Below, piece by piece: positions 53,701 through 64,000 of a DNA stretch of 64,000 nucleotides. The stretch spans positions 4,278,001 through 4,342,000 of the forward strand of contig JBHGNT010000011.1 of NCBI GenBank assembly GCA_043228905.1. Reading direction: 5' to 3'. The position numbers and the translations under genes are program-made. The notes beneath the pieces were generated by a model. It searched no databases and was not told the DNA's origin. It saw nothing but the letters and a program-made list of their open reading frames with translations. Position 1 is the first letter of the stretch, and each line of letters begins with the position of its first letter. This DNA is from Azolla caroliniana (lineage: Eukaryota; Polypodiophyta).

Positions 53701-55048
53701 ACGCTCAGACACATGGCGTCGACTATGAAGAAACCTTTGCCCCGGTGGCAAAGATGACGACGGTGCGGACCGTAATTGCGATTGTTGCGGTGAAAGGGTG
53801 GCACCTCCATCAAATGGATGTCAAGAACGCCTTTCTACAAGGCGAATTAGAAGAGGTGTACATGATCCAACCACCCGGCTTCAACTCGAGCACCCATCCG
53901 AAAGCCATATGCCGACTCAAGAAGCCACTCTACGTCCTCAAGCAAGCACCGCGTGCTTGGCATTCGAAGATAACGCAATATCTTCATCAAATTGGCTTCC
54001 GTATGTCAAAATCAGACAACTCCCTCTACATACGAAGCGATTCCGCAAGTCCGATCGTCATCATCTTATATGTAGATGACCTAGTCATTGGAGGTGAGCA
54101 TCTCGTCGAAATCAATAAAGTCAAATCCCTCCTTTCCGACAAGTTCGAGATGACGGACATGAAGGAGCTCCACTACTTCCTTGGCATCGAGGTAATTCGG
54201 ACTCCGGCCGGAATCATGATCTCCCAACGACACTACATCCTCAACTTGTTATACAAGTTCAGGATGGCTGAGTGCAAATCCGCGGCAACCCCGCTCAATC
54301 GCAATCTCAAACTGGATGCGAACTCCGGCACCAAAGCGTGTGAGCCGACTCAGTATCGGCAACTCATCGGGAGTCTCATCTACCTCACGATCACACGACC
54401 CGATCTCAGTTATCTGGTCGGTCTCCTTAGCCAATTCATGCAAACACCGCGTGATACTCACTTGGATTGCGCTAGGCGAGTTCTACGCTACGTGAGCGGC
54501 ACAATGGATTGCGGCATCCTCTACAAGACCGAAATGCCAATACGACTCGCACAGATGCCAATTGGGCCGGCTACAAAGCCGATAGAAGATCAACCTCCGG
54601 ATTTGTTTTCTCCCTCGGCAGCGGAGCAATATCCTGGAGTAGCAAGAAGCAGCCCACCGTCGCTCTTTCGAGTACGGAGGCGGAATATAGGGGTGCAGTC
54701 GTAGCTGCATGTGAAGCCGTATGGCCCAAGAGGATTTTGAAGGATCTGGGCGTACCCATCAAGGATCCGACTTCCCTTTACTGCGACAACATGAGCAGTA
54801 TCTATCTAGCTCGGAACCCGGTGTTCCACGCGCGGACAAAGCACATCGAAGTGCACTATCACTTCATCCAAGAGCGTGTTCTAGTTGGCGATGTCGACCT
54901 ACAACACATTAGCACCAATCTTCAAACGGCCGACATCTTCACTAAAGCCTTAGGAGCCGACAAGCTATGGCAATTCATGACCGATCTCAGATTGACGATC
55001 CCTGACCTGCCAAGCTTGAGGGGGAGTACTGAAGACACTACGCAATAA
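50739..55048 (+). pseudogene. gag-pol: Copia-G Gag-Pol polyprotein, broken
   Basis: ATG 50739 (MNTQMGSALPTEKLDRNNF) opens a single frame to about 54545. Stops lie at 50979 (TGA, Gag), 52035 (TAA, before integrase) and 52650 (TGA, integrase core). Domains: UBN2 Gag, knuckle CGYCGKLGHREEEC, NSDYED/GGMY peptide units (about 51620-51730), protease VDSGASNHM, integrase HHCC and core (HSDVWGP, LRSDGGKEY, NGVAERKNR all kept), RT with ILYVDDLVIGG (about 54064-54090), and RNase H. A deletion of about 10 nt near 54548 shifts RNase H into another frame, which ends at 55048. FLQGELEEVYM has lost one Glu codon. Confidence 0.94.
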
Positions 55049-55310
55049 CGTGTAGATTCCGCAACCGCGCACTACGCAATAACACGTGGATTCCGCAACC
55101 ACGCAACAAAGCCGCGAAGAAAGACGCAAGCCGAAGCACAGACTTCACAACTACGCACGCAAGCCAAAACACTGACTTCGTAACTACGCACAACGCAAGC
55201 TGGAGCACGGATTCTGCAACTCCGCATACATGCGAGTCGACACGAGTCGACGCGGACTCCAGAACGTGAGTTGAAGCGGATTTCGGATACCGTCTGAAAC
55301 CAACCCAACT
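55028..55310 (+). repeat. Degenerate minisatellite of Copia-G between two polypurine tracts
   Basis: Imperfect units share a CGCAAGC...GATTC/TGCAACTACGCA core. GAGGGGGAG tracts lie at about 55018-55026 and GAGGGGGCG at 55318-55326. It is homologous to 13458-13735. Confidence 0.8.
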
Positions 55311-55326
55311 TGAGCTTGAGGGGGCG

Positions 55327-55714
55327 TGTTGAGAATCAAGCTCAACTTGGTCTAGTGTGTGAACTCACCTTGAGAGTGAAGAGACACCTCAACGGTCAAG
55401 AGTCACCATTATGTCACCACTTTGTATTCTAGCATTTAGTATGAGTCATAGAATCATATTCTATGACACATAACTTATGAGCTTTCACATTCCCCATGCT
55501 CCATGAGCCTTGTAGTTAATGAAGAGAGAGGGTGACTACATAAAGCACCCTCCTCCCACCTTGTATAATTTTGAGTCTTTCTCCTTTATCAAAATATTTT
55601 ACCTTGTGTATTCTCTGTGTTACACACTCTCTCTCTCTCACTCTCTCTCTCTTACACACACTTATAACTCACATCTCTTCCGCTTCACAAGAATCCATCT
55701 CTTGATTCTTTACA
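55327..55714 (+). repeat. Copia-G 3' LTR
   Basis: It matches 50187-50578 with few changes, mainly a shorter, interrupted CT tract (about 55627-55651). Confidence 0.95.
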
Positions 55715-55719
55715 ATTAC

Positions 55720-56689
55720 TCAACTTATGTCTCATATGGGTTTTGGGGAAAGGATATCTCGAATATCGTTGTTGGTGGGATTAGGTGCAGTCTCACACGT
55801 TATGTTAAACAGTGGAGTTACTAAGGCAATACCATTGAAAAGATCACTTAGACAAGGATGCCCATTGAGTCCACTATTACTTGCAATTGCTACACACCCG
55901 ATTTTGGTGAGGATGCATGAGTTGGTGACACGTGGGGAAACAGTTGGATTAGCTCTACCATCATGGAAACATTTGATCGCCCAAGCATTGGCTGATGATT
56001 CATTTTTATTTCTCAAAGCAACACCTGATAACATAGCTAAAGCCATGGAGGTGTGGAATGTGTTCGCATTGGCATCAGGATTACATATAAATATGCAGAA
56101 GTCAATGCTCATTAGATGCACTGAGAGTGATTTGGTGGATCTTGGATGGGGTGGCCAAATATTAGATCAAGGGAATGTGGGTCGACACTTAGGTTACCCT
56201 ATTGGTGTCGATATCTCATCATCACAAAGTTTGAATTGGATATCGGGAACCATTTTGGACAAATTTATGTATTGGAAGTCTCAAGCATGGTCGTTTAGTA
56301 CTCGTCTCAAAGTGGTATAAGCTATAATGATTCCAATGATTTCTTATTTTTTGCCATTGTTACTGTGGACAAAGAAATCACTTGATCATTTAGCTCGTTC
56401 ACTTAAATATACACTATGGAAGAAAGACACAAACCTTGGTATGAGTTGGGTATCATGGAAAAATATTTGTACCCCAAAACAATTAGGGGGTGTTGCTTTA
56501 CTAAATTTAGAAGATCATATGGTGGCTCGAAGATTCAATCTTTTGAAAGGTATGTGCATAGGTACCCAACCTTGGGCAGAAATAATTACTTATTTTGTGG
56601 AAAAGGTTGGTATTTACCATGGGAAAACGAGAATTACAGCTTCGTGGTGGCATGTTGTTAAAAGTACCCGGCAAGTGTTCAGAATCTAG
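55720..56689 (+). pseudogene. LINE-L ORF2: RT palm and thumb
   Basis: It is in frame with 50186 after Copia-G. It shows MSHMGFGERISRISLLVGLGA, IPLKRSLRQGCPLSPLLLAI and the active site ALADDSFLFL (ADD codons 55991-55999). Here the aromatic residue before ADD is Leu instead of Tyr/Phe. A TAA at 56318-56320 interrupts the frame, which resumes to a stop at 56687-56689. The thumb motif GGVALLNLEDHMVARRFNLLKG is normal for plant L1. Confidence 0.9.
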
Positions 56690-57721
56690 TATGGTTCAAC
56701 AATTGGTGCTTTCTTGGAAACAGTGTTTGTAGTTGTTTAATTGGAGGCCTCTTGAGTGCAGAAAAGATATAAATTCATTGGCAGCAGAGGTGTTAGCAGC
56801 TTCAAGGATATTACACTGGGAGGGAAAAGAAAGTCTAAATTCACAGTTCAATCGAATGGCAAGGCTAGGTTTGATAACTATAGAAGATGGTATTTTAGAG
56901 TCATGTAGGAAAATGATGGCCTTTCGGACAATCAGAAATAAGTTTCATATACCACGTGGATATGGGTATATTTGGCAATCAATATTGCCTAAATTAGTTT
57001 TCCCAATTCCAGAGTTGGTGGTCGAGGAACCATGGAAAGATTGGTCATTTGGTAATGGGAAATTGCTTTATGTGGTGCACACTAATGATGTGTACCATAA
57101 GTTGGTTGAAGATAGAGCTTGGTTTGAAAATAAGGTGTTGGATACATGGAGCATTACTAGAAATGTAAAGTGGTGGCGTAGAGTTTTAGATGCAGGGTGG
57201 CAGTTTCATCTTCCATTATGTGCAAAGGTGTTTCTTTGGCGTGCCATAGTTGGTGGGTTGCCTTTGGCAATGGCCTTAAAACGAAGACATATTTCGAATG
57301 GGACATGTTTTTTCTGTACGGTGTTTGAAGAAGATGTCAGACATAGGTTCATTACATGTTCGGTTGCTAAGGCCATTTGGGTGATTATGTCAAAAATTTA
57401 GGCATCAATAACATGGAATATTTTGTCACCTTATAAATGGGTTTTTATGGATGAGGATAAAGTTATGCCCACACCATCATATAAGGTGGTTTTTTATTAC
57501 CTTAGATATTGGGGGATGTGGTTTAATTGGACCATGAGAAATGAGTTCTTGTTTGATGGACTTCATGGGATAACAAATCCGTAGGATGAAAGGGAAATTG
57601 ATTTGGCAATTTTCACAACTATGTTGTATGGGGATCTTGTCCCAAGAGGAGATAGACTTATGTCATCTAGTTTTACAACACTTGAGAGGGTTTCCCTTGC
57701 ACTATCACTATCTATGAAGTA
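56690..57721 (+). pseudogene. LINE-L ORF2: C-terminal zinc-finger (zf-RVT) region
   Basis: After a frame change it has WSITRNVKWWRRVLDAGWQFHLPLCAKVFLWRAIVGGLPLAMALKRR-type sequence and NGTCFFCTVFEEDVRHRFITCSVAKAIW, the zf-RVT motif that ends plant L1 ORF2. Stops occur at 57399-57401 and about 57583. The same frame then reaches 57719-57721. The region helps RT bind template RNA. Confidence 0.88.
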
Positions 57722-57775
57722 GTGAAGATAGCAAGGGGTGTATTATCATTTTGTTTTAATAACAAACATTGATTT

Positions 57776-57810
<35 letters not shown>

Positions 57811-58110
57811 AGACAACAACTTTGATTGGAAATAATCAATACTCTGTATACATGCAATGTGCTCAGTGAATGGAAATGGAGGGCAAGCACACAGTGTGTG
57901 AGAGAGAGATTGAGTAAGCAGACAACAAATATTCTATTTCAAAACTTAGTACTCAATACTTACAAATGTGCTCACAGAGCACTTTATATACAATGATGCT
58001 GACATGAGTACAATCAACCTATTCAATTCCATTAACATTGATTGACCTACAATATTCCTAAACTAAGTTAGATGCCTAGTTCCTTGATTTTAGTGTCATA
58101 ACGGCCTAAC
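57722..58110 (-). repeat. Possible degraded LTR (minus) with (GA)n
   Basis: (GA)n lies at 57781-57809. The minus strand then has a TATA-like GTATATAAAGTGC (about 57981-57995) and leader-like sequence. I found no partner LTR or target duplication, so this is a weak call. Confidence 0.3.
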
Positions 58111-58450
58111 AGCCGATTCGGCCCTATGGCACCCTCTTTCGACAGATAGTCAATCTCTTTAGTCGATTCGCTCTCGGCTTCTTCGGCCGATTCAGTTCGA
58201 TGTTGATCTTGTCACTCAACAATGGGGTGACTAAATGGCTTTTGGTAGATCGGTTTCGATCGATTCGACAGAAAATGGACATAGTTGTTTTTAGTCCAAT
58301 CGATTCAGGCAAAGCGATGACTTCAGCCCAGTCGATTCAAGCATAGAGATGATTTCGACTCAACCGATTCGGCATCAGATTTTGGCTCTGTTGATTCGGC
58401 AACTAACTTCAGCTCAGCTGATTCGGCAATTAAAGGAAGAACAAAGAAAC
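58111..58450. repeat. Degenerate minisatellite with a CGATTCGGC core
   Basis: About nine imperfect units of about 26-38 bp contain (C/T)(C/T)GATTC(G/A)GGC-like cores, for example near 58102, 58139, 58186, 58258, 58299, 58330, 58359 and 58391. No gene is seen. Confidence 0.6.
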
Positions 58451-58533
58451 TCCACCGACAGCAGCACATCATCATCTCTTTGTTGTATCTATACTTTATT
58501 TTTATTCTTAGAGATTCTTTTTAATACGCTCAT

Positions 58534-59090
58534 TATGGGGGAGTATCGAATACACTAATATAATGGAAGTATTCACATTACTCCATTGCACAAACTAGAT
58601 CAAACTATTTTTGTAAATAGAATAAAGGGCAGTTGTCCTAATCTGGTTAGTATATAACCAGTTTGTAACCTAGTTCGTCATGGGGTTGTTGTTGCCATTT
58701 TTTAATAATACAGCTTGTATATTTGTGCCTCTCTTTCTCCCTCCTTTTGTTGCTAGTTACTTGCAGTTTGTTTTTTATCTCTCTATTCATCTTGTTCCAT
58801 ATCTATCATCTTGCTAGTTTTGAACCATACAATGTTGTGTTTTACTTCTCCATTGACGACTTAGTTCTCAACACTCTACCCATTTGTCCTTATAGTGAAC
58901 ACCCTTGTATAGTTAGGGCTTACTTACCCTATGTATAAATAAGAGGAACTCCTCTTTGTAACTAAGTTCGACGAGATTTGAATAATACAGTCTTTCTCTT
59001 GTGAAATTATGTAACTCTCTTTCATTCTCATTCTCCGTGTAACTGGTTAATGATTGAACAATACACCATCTCTTTACTTGTTTCATGTTT
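58534..59090 (+). repeat. Possible degraded LTR-like sequence
   Basis: It starts after a polypurine-like ATGGGGGAG (58534-58542). Two segments look like LTR promoter/leader regions: TATATAACC then AATAATACAG (about 58650-58712), and TATAAATAAGAGG then AATAATACAG (about 58932-58990). No partner copy is found. Confidence 0.35.
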
Positions 59091-60897
59091 GCTTGCTCCT
59101 ATTAACAAGATCCATATACATATTCTGGATAAGTCAACCAACCTCACACACTAGTTGACCAAGTCTCTAACAGAGACATCAAACTTTACCTCAAGTTTCA
59201 CACGAGTGTATTTAACGTTGAATCTGTCTCAATGATAGTCAATCTAATCCCTTTTGCAGTTTGCTGCCTCAATACTCCTTCAAACCACATTATTACCAAT
59301 TAACTTTCCCTCAAAAATTGGGGCTCTGTATTGACTTTTTCATTTCATTATATTTTGCACTCCAATGAATGTTAAATGAAAAGAGAGAAGAGAGAGCCAC
59401 ATATCCTTACCACAATTTTTTACCTGAAGAGTGAAACAGTAGGGATCAGGTGCATAAGATATGTATGTGCAACAGTGTGCACATGAAATACATATAATGC
59501 ATGCATGCAACACTTGAAGAGAAATGAAGGCAAACCAAATCATACAATATCTTGAGAAATAAATAACATATAGGGCCTAGGTATAGGGGAACTTGTAATG
59601 AATGTGCTTTAGATATCCACAATTGACAAGGTGGCCACATATCAAAAGGACATTGATCAAGATATGTTTCATGCTAAATGATAAAAGTGAATAGAGAAGA
59701 CCCAAACGTTATCAAATGCAACAAGTTAGTGCAAAACGTACATTCAATTTAAAGTTACATCAAAATCTTTGCAAATGTAAGAACCTTGATACTCAAATAC
59801 ATGTCATCCTTGTTGTATTGATGGTAAGTCATGTGTATTTCTAGAATTAGACTCATAAAACTACAACTTAGAGGTTTGAAAGTTATATCAACTGTGATTT
59901 TGTAAATGCTCTTCGGCATGCTTGTTAGTTGAGACTTGATATTAATATATAAAGAGGCATGGCACTTGGAATATTATCCTTGTCCAAGGCCTTATTTATT
60001 ATCATCATGTCATTAGGATCTCTATAGTTGCTTTTATATTAAATTAATTACATCCTTTCTTCCACATATGTTTATTAATGTTAAACTTGGGAATACATCT
60101 ATTCCAAAATAATTGTGGGCAATAAACAAGATATGTTTGCCCAATTTTCAAGTCACAATCAAGTAATAATACCTATCCAGGAGGAAGCAATTGCAATATA
60201 AGAAGAACCTATTCTTTCTGCATACTTTTTACTTGGTGAAATTTTGTATCGTTTGTTTATTCTTCTCAAAGAAAAGACAACATTTTAAGATGTAATGTCT
60301 TGCTTAGTTAGCTCGGCCATTTTGGCCAATTATAAGACATTATTGTTTCTTTCTTTTTAAAGTAACAAAAGTGTGACAAGTTTTGATAAATAATACTTAT
60401 GACTATTGTTGATATGACATTCTCGTGGATAATGTTCATACTCAAAGACATGTCACATGAACCTCTACAACGAATTATTCACATGGAATATGATAAATTC
60501 TTACATTGATCACCATTATTGATGCCAATTTACCATATGTAAATACAACACCAAACCATCCACCCCCTCCATCATTATATGATTGGCTATGTAAATTGTT
60601 AAAATTGAATACATTATGTCTTCTTGTTGACTCTAGACATTTCAACCTCAATATAATAGAGTGTACCAAGTAAGGTGAATCAAAATACTAAAGTGAAGAT
60701 CATGCCAAGATACATATGACATAAAAATTATTATAAGCTAGGAAATAATTTTGTTTTTTTAGAGTGAATACATAGTTGAAACGTAGATCATAATTGTCCT
60801 TTACAAATAATGAACTTGTTACCTACACAAAGAAGCAAAGTATAATGAAATCGAAGAATGACATCTCATTAAACTTATGTAAGGCTCTATAATGCTC

Positions 60898-60944
<47 letters not shown>

Positions 60945-61125
60945 AATAATGGCTTTCATTACAAAAGTAAAAAACACCACCATGACTAACTTACTACAAA
61001 GTGTAGAACCCTTCTAGGTATCAAAACAACGATGACTCCAAACTCAATGCCACCATACACACCAATTCAAATGAAGAATATGATGATATGTGACATGTAG
61101 AGTTCTATTTCTTCATGGTTGAATT

Positions 61126-61171
<46 letters not shown>

Positions 61172-62199
61172 TCTCTCTTAGATGCATGTGTCTACAAAAA
61201 AGTGTCATGTGTTTAGAGTTACAAATTGTATCACGCATCTAAAGTCTAAAGCATTTGCAGTCAGAAATGAATTTAAAATGAAAGATACATGTACAAGTAG
61301 AAGATTTTGTGAGTTCTTCAATGTTCATCTCGTAAAAGTTTGATCTCGAAGCTCATGATATTGTGGCATGTGTTGGAGAATCTTGGTCACATGGCGAGGA
61401 CTTGGATGTTTCAGATTGATGTCGTAAGAAAATTATGGCTATATATGCTAAAGAGAAAATCAAAAGACTTGACAGTTACGATGATTGATGTCACATGATT
61501 AAGGTATGGATGACTCGCTCTCTTTTTTAGGAAGATTGCATCGGAAATCCCAACCGGTTAAGTAATGGATAAAACAAATTGGCTATACTTGACTAGGGGA
61601 GGCTCATAGGGAAAATAATTGGTTCTTATTAGATCCACATTGATCTTCTTTTTATCGCTACTATCCCATCGAAAAGCATTCTGCATTTTTGTGAACTTTT
61701 ATGGGACTAGGGAGAGTGGTCCTAGTGAAGTGGATTCAAAATAATGTGACGTTTCTTGCGGATTTCTTGGAATTGGGAGAATTGGTTTCTAGGAAGGGAA
61801 AGGGAAGGGGGTATGTGTTTGGGGGAAGGGTTAAGTAAGTGGAGGGTCCCTCTCACCCCTTTTGCCCTCTTCTTACCTTTTGATAGATGGGAAGGTGGGG
61901 CACATGGTGTGGACAATGTCATGGGGGTGTACCAAATTCGTCATGGGATGGTTACTTTTGGAGATATTACTGACATTGTGAGATCTCAAAGCCCATGCAA
62001 GGGTGGTTGGGACTTGTGATCACAATTAAACATTTCGAGGTGAGGAAGATCTGTGGGGAGCTGTCCTTGTTGGTTGGATTCCCATCCCCACCCTCATTCT
62101 TTGCATGACACTATATGATGTATGTATGGTTTTTGTTCGTTGCTTGTAAAAGTGGTCACACACAACTAGACGAGGCAATTTGTCTATTTTTTATTCTTT
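59091..62199. other. AT-rich intergenic DNA without recognisable genes
   Basis: Only short, unconvincing ORFs are present. Simple repeats are (CT)n at 60902-60941 and (GT)n at 61129-61170. A G-rich stretch lies at about 61790-61850. I see no transposon domain or RNA gene. Confidence 0.6.
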
Positions 62200-62200
62200 T

Positions 62201-62316
62201 TATGCATGTATGTGTGTATGTATGTATGTGTGTATGTATGTGTGTATGTATGTATGTATGTATGTATGTATGTATGTATGTATGTATGTATGTTTGTATG
62301 TTTGTATGTATGTATG
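62201..62316. repeat. (TATG)n microsatellite
   Basis: About 115 bp of TATG units with a few TGTG and TTTG variants. Confidence 0.96.
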
Positions 62317-62517
62317 ACCCAAGGTACGGGGAGATCATAACATTTGTTTTGCTCTCAACTTATTAGTTTCACGTACAATGAATGACAATGTTGTTGTAAA
62401 AGAATAAACTCCACGAAGACATTCATCAAGCTGACATTTTACCTCTTACATCTGCATACATATCTTTTGAATGCAATTCTTGAGTGTTTTCGATCCGAAA
62501 GTTTTGTGATGAGAAAA

Positions 62518-62907
62518 ACAAGACTTTGGTCTTAGAAGACGTAAATATATCTTTGTTTCTTTGAGGGGGGGGGGGACCTAATTAAGCCTTCTTTTCTTGG
62601 AGGATTTTTAAAAATAAATAAATGAAAATAAGTAATCCTTCTTTTGGGGGGGTTATTTATTTTTCTTTTTGTCTCGTTATTATTTTCTTTTTCTTTAGAT
62701 GAAAAAAAAAAAAACAAGACTTTGGTCTTAGAAGACGTTAATATATCTTTGTTTCTTTGAGGGGGGGGACCTAATTAAGCCTTCTTTTCTTGGAGGATTT
62801 TTAAAAATAAATAAATGAAAATAAGTAATCCTTCTTTTGGGGGGGGTTATTTATTTTTCTTTTTGTCTCGTTATTATTTTCTTTTTCTTTAGATGAAAAA
62901 AAAAAAT
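62518..62907. repeat. Tandem duplication, 2 x about 196 bp
   Basis: 62518-62713 and 62714-62907 are almost identical except for G-run and A-run lengths and one T/A change. Each starts with ACAAGACTTTGG and contains a GAAGACGT(T/A)AATATATC motif also found at the LINE-X/LINE-N 5' ends. Confidence 0.93.
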
Positions 62908-62989
62908 TGCTAATTATTTTGAACAAGTAAACAAATAAAAAAAACGCGAAAAAATAAATATGAAATAAAGTTCGATTTCCTTTCTAATT

Positions 62990-63135
62990 TTCTCCATTTC
63001 GCAAAGCCTCCTTTTGACAGAGTCAACGCCGTTTTTTTGGCGCGAAAACCCGTCTCATACGCTACGTGTCGGCCCGAGAGATCCCCGCTGACGTCATCTT
63101 CCGCAGATTCCTTCCTTTTCTCTCTCAAAATTTGT
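62990..63135. promoter_or_regulatory. GC-rich promoter-like patch (E2F, ABRE-like and TGACGTCA motifs)
   Basis: In AT-rich surroundings this patch has TTTGGCGCGAAA (63036-63047, a symmetric E2F-type site), ACGTGTC (63064-63070, ABRE-like) and TGACGTCA (63089-63096, a palindromic bZIP site) within 61 bp. A CT-rich then GAA-rich stretch follows. It is a plausible host gene promoter, but no coding start is seen within the window on either strand. Confidence 0.45.
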
Positions 63136-63299
63136 GGAAGAAAAAGAAAAACACACAAAAAAAGAAGAAGAAGAAGAAGCTAGAATTATGATAAAAAGTT
63201 AAATTAAATTAAATTAAATTAAACCCTTCGGTTTCTTGTGAGCCTCATGATTATAATTTATATTTTATTTATTTGGTTTTTGGAGCCCATTCACATGCT

Positions 63300-63330
<31 letters not shown>

Positions 63331-64000
63331 GGGCATTTGTTAATGAAGTATTGGGCATACAAGATCATTTTCCATCAATTGATGATTTAACAAATTTGTC
63401 ATTTTAATTATTGTTTTTAGTTTTCTTTTTTTGTACATGGCCTTCATGCGAGCATCAAGGAACTATTGACTCTAATTGATTGGTTAACGTGATATGTGTA
63501 GTTGAGTCATCAACATAAGTAACCCCCCAAGGTTTAGGCCCATTGGCTGGCTACTCTTGCTTTATGCCTTATAGAAGTGGCAGTGCACACTTTGAGATAA
63601 GAGTTGTACCCTTCCTACAAGAGAGGGAGGCGAGTGACATGTTAATAACATGAAGGAAAAATAAGGACATGCTATACAATAGATGAAGTCGCCCATTTAT
63701 ATGGATTACCTCTAGATCTAAGTATAGATGATAACATCCAATTTCCAAACCACCAACCATATAGTGGTTGACACACCCCATTTTAATTGGTCGAGAGATG
63801 GCCCTTAAATTTGTCTTCACCAATGTGTGCTTACAGCTTTTTGGCCAAGTCATGAACTTTCCTCTACTATGTAAGATAGAGGCCAAATGTTAAATTGCAA
63901 AAACTTAAATAATCTTCAAGACAAAAGCATCACGTGAGCCTATAAACTAAAATTGATGACCGTATCCTAGCCATCAAAATAGCTTGGGGAAGGAACATAA
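63136..64000. other. Intergenic DNA, no gene seen
   Basis: It holds (GAA)n near 63160-63178, an AATTA-type repeat at about 63200-63222 and (CT)n at 63304-63330. A 105-codon minus frame (63886-63569) shows no recognisable domain and looks accidental. Confidence 0.5.

Larger units (their letters stand above)
50187..55714 (+). mobile_element. Copia-G: full-length Copia element in the LINE-L RT
   Basis: The LTRs are 50187-50578 and 55327-55714 (392 and 388 bp). The perfect target duplication is ATTAC (50182-50186 and 55715-55719). It has an exact primer site and a polypurine tract. It is in the same family as Copia-A, Copia-B and LTR-S but in the opposite orientation. The polyprotein has three stops, a lost codon and a small frameshifting deletion. 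Confidence 0.97.
41126..57721 (+). mobile_element. LINE-L: L1-type non-LTR retrotransposon split by Copia-F and Copia-G
   Basis: ORF1 (41798-43225) is followed by ORF2: endonuclease 43229-43848 continuing at 48966, RT to 50186 continuing at 55720, and a zinc-finger C-terminus up to 57721. Both host junctions resume in frame. The ORF1 CCHC knuckle plus the L1-type RT (LIPKV, QLDIEKAYDHVSW) and zf-RVT tail assign it to plant L1. Its 5' limit is uncertain, and no poly(A) or flanking duplication is obvious. Confidence 0.88.

Noticed and set aside
61756-62019. 87-codon plus-strand ORF with many Trp and Gly
   Set aside because: It shows no domain, lies in a G-rich patch of intergenic DNA, and has no supporting context.
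62115-62366. ORFs rich in Cys-Met-Tyr-Val or His-Ile-Thr-Tyr
   Set aside because: They are produced by the (TATG)n microsatellite.
62910-63158. 82-codon minus-strand ORF across the promoter-like patch
   Set aside because: It has low-complexity ends and no domain. The patch is better explained by regulatory motifs.
63569-63886. 105-codon minus-strand ORF as a host gene
   Set aside because: It has no domain, no plausible neighbours, and ordinary intergenic composition.

Overview
The window looks like intergenic DNA from a land plant, probably an angiosperm, made almost entirely of transposable elements. The evidence is Copia polyproteins primed by initiator tRNA-Met (TGGTATCAGAGC sites), an OTA-type Ty3 element with an integrase C-terminus, a Ty3 chromovirus with a chromodomain, an L1-type LINE with a DUF4283-like/zinc-knuckle ORF1, and many (GA)n/(CT)n and (GT)n tracts. 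I found no convincing host protein gene, rRNA, tRNA or CRISPR array. Nothing in the sequence names the species.

Layout. I use working names for the elements. (1) 1-19230: a fragment of LINE-X (18822-19230, minus) was hit by Copia-A (minus, remnant 10821-18821). Copia-A was then hit by Ty3-G1 (minus, 1-10820), by an element now reduced to solo LTR-S (11393-11853), and by Copia-B (12955-18630, inside the Copia-A 5' LTR). Ty3-G1 was itself hit by Copia-C1 (360-6325, plus). (2) 19231-41125: LINE-N (minus, same family as LINE-X), split by Ty3-D (22556-34732, plus) and by chromovirus Ty3-H (35110-40203, minus). Ty3-D carries the young Copia-E (24067-29527, minus). (3) 41126-57721: LINE-L, an L1-type element (plus), split by Copia-F (43849-48960) and Copia-G (50187-55714). 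(4) 57722-64000: AT-rich DNA with degraded LTR-like pieces, minisatellites, a 196-bp tandem duplication and one GC-rich, promoter-like patch near 63.0 kb.

Most boundaries rest on target-site duplications read directly: AAAAT (C1), GGAAG (S), CTCTT (B), (A)ACGG (D), ACGGT/GCGGT (E), CCTTG (H), CATGA/AATGA (F) and ATTAC (G). They are confirmed by host-element reading frames that resume on the other side of the insert. The nesting gives relative ages: X before A before G1, S and B; G1 before C1; N before D and H; D before E; L before F and G.

Almost every coding region is broken by stops, frameshifts or domain deletions. Copia-E (one stop, LTRs nearly identical) and Copia-F (two stops, LTRs nearly identical apart from one indel) are the least decayed. 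The most unusual items are the Ty3-D lineage (FLDD reverse transcriptase, DHGS protease), the roughly 240-residue C-terminal extension of Copia-C1 between two polypurine tracts, a tRNA-like block at the edge of the Ty3-H LTR, and a perfect 42-bp inverted repeat in a Copia-B LTR.
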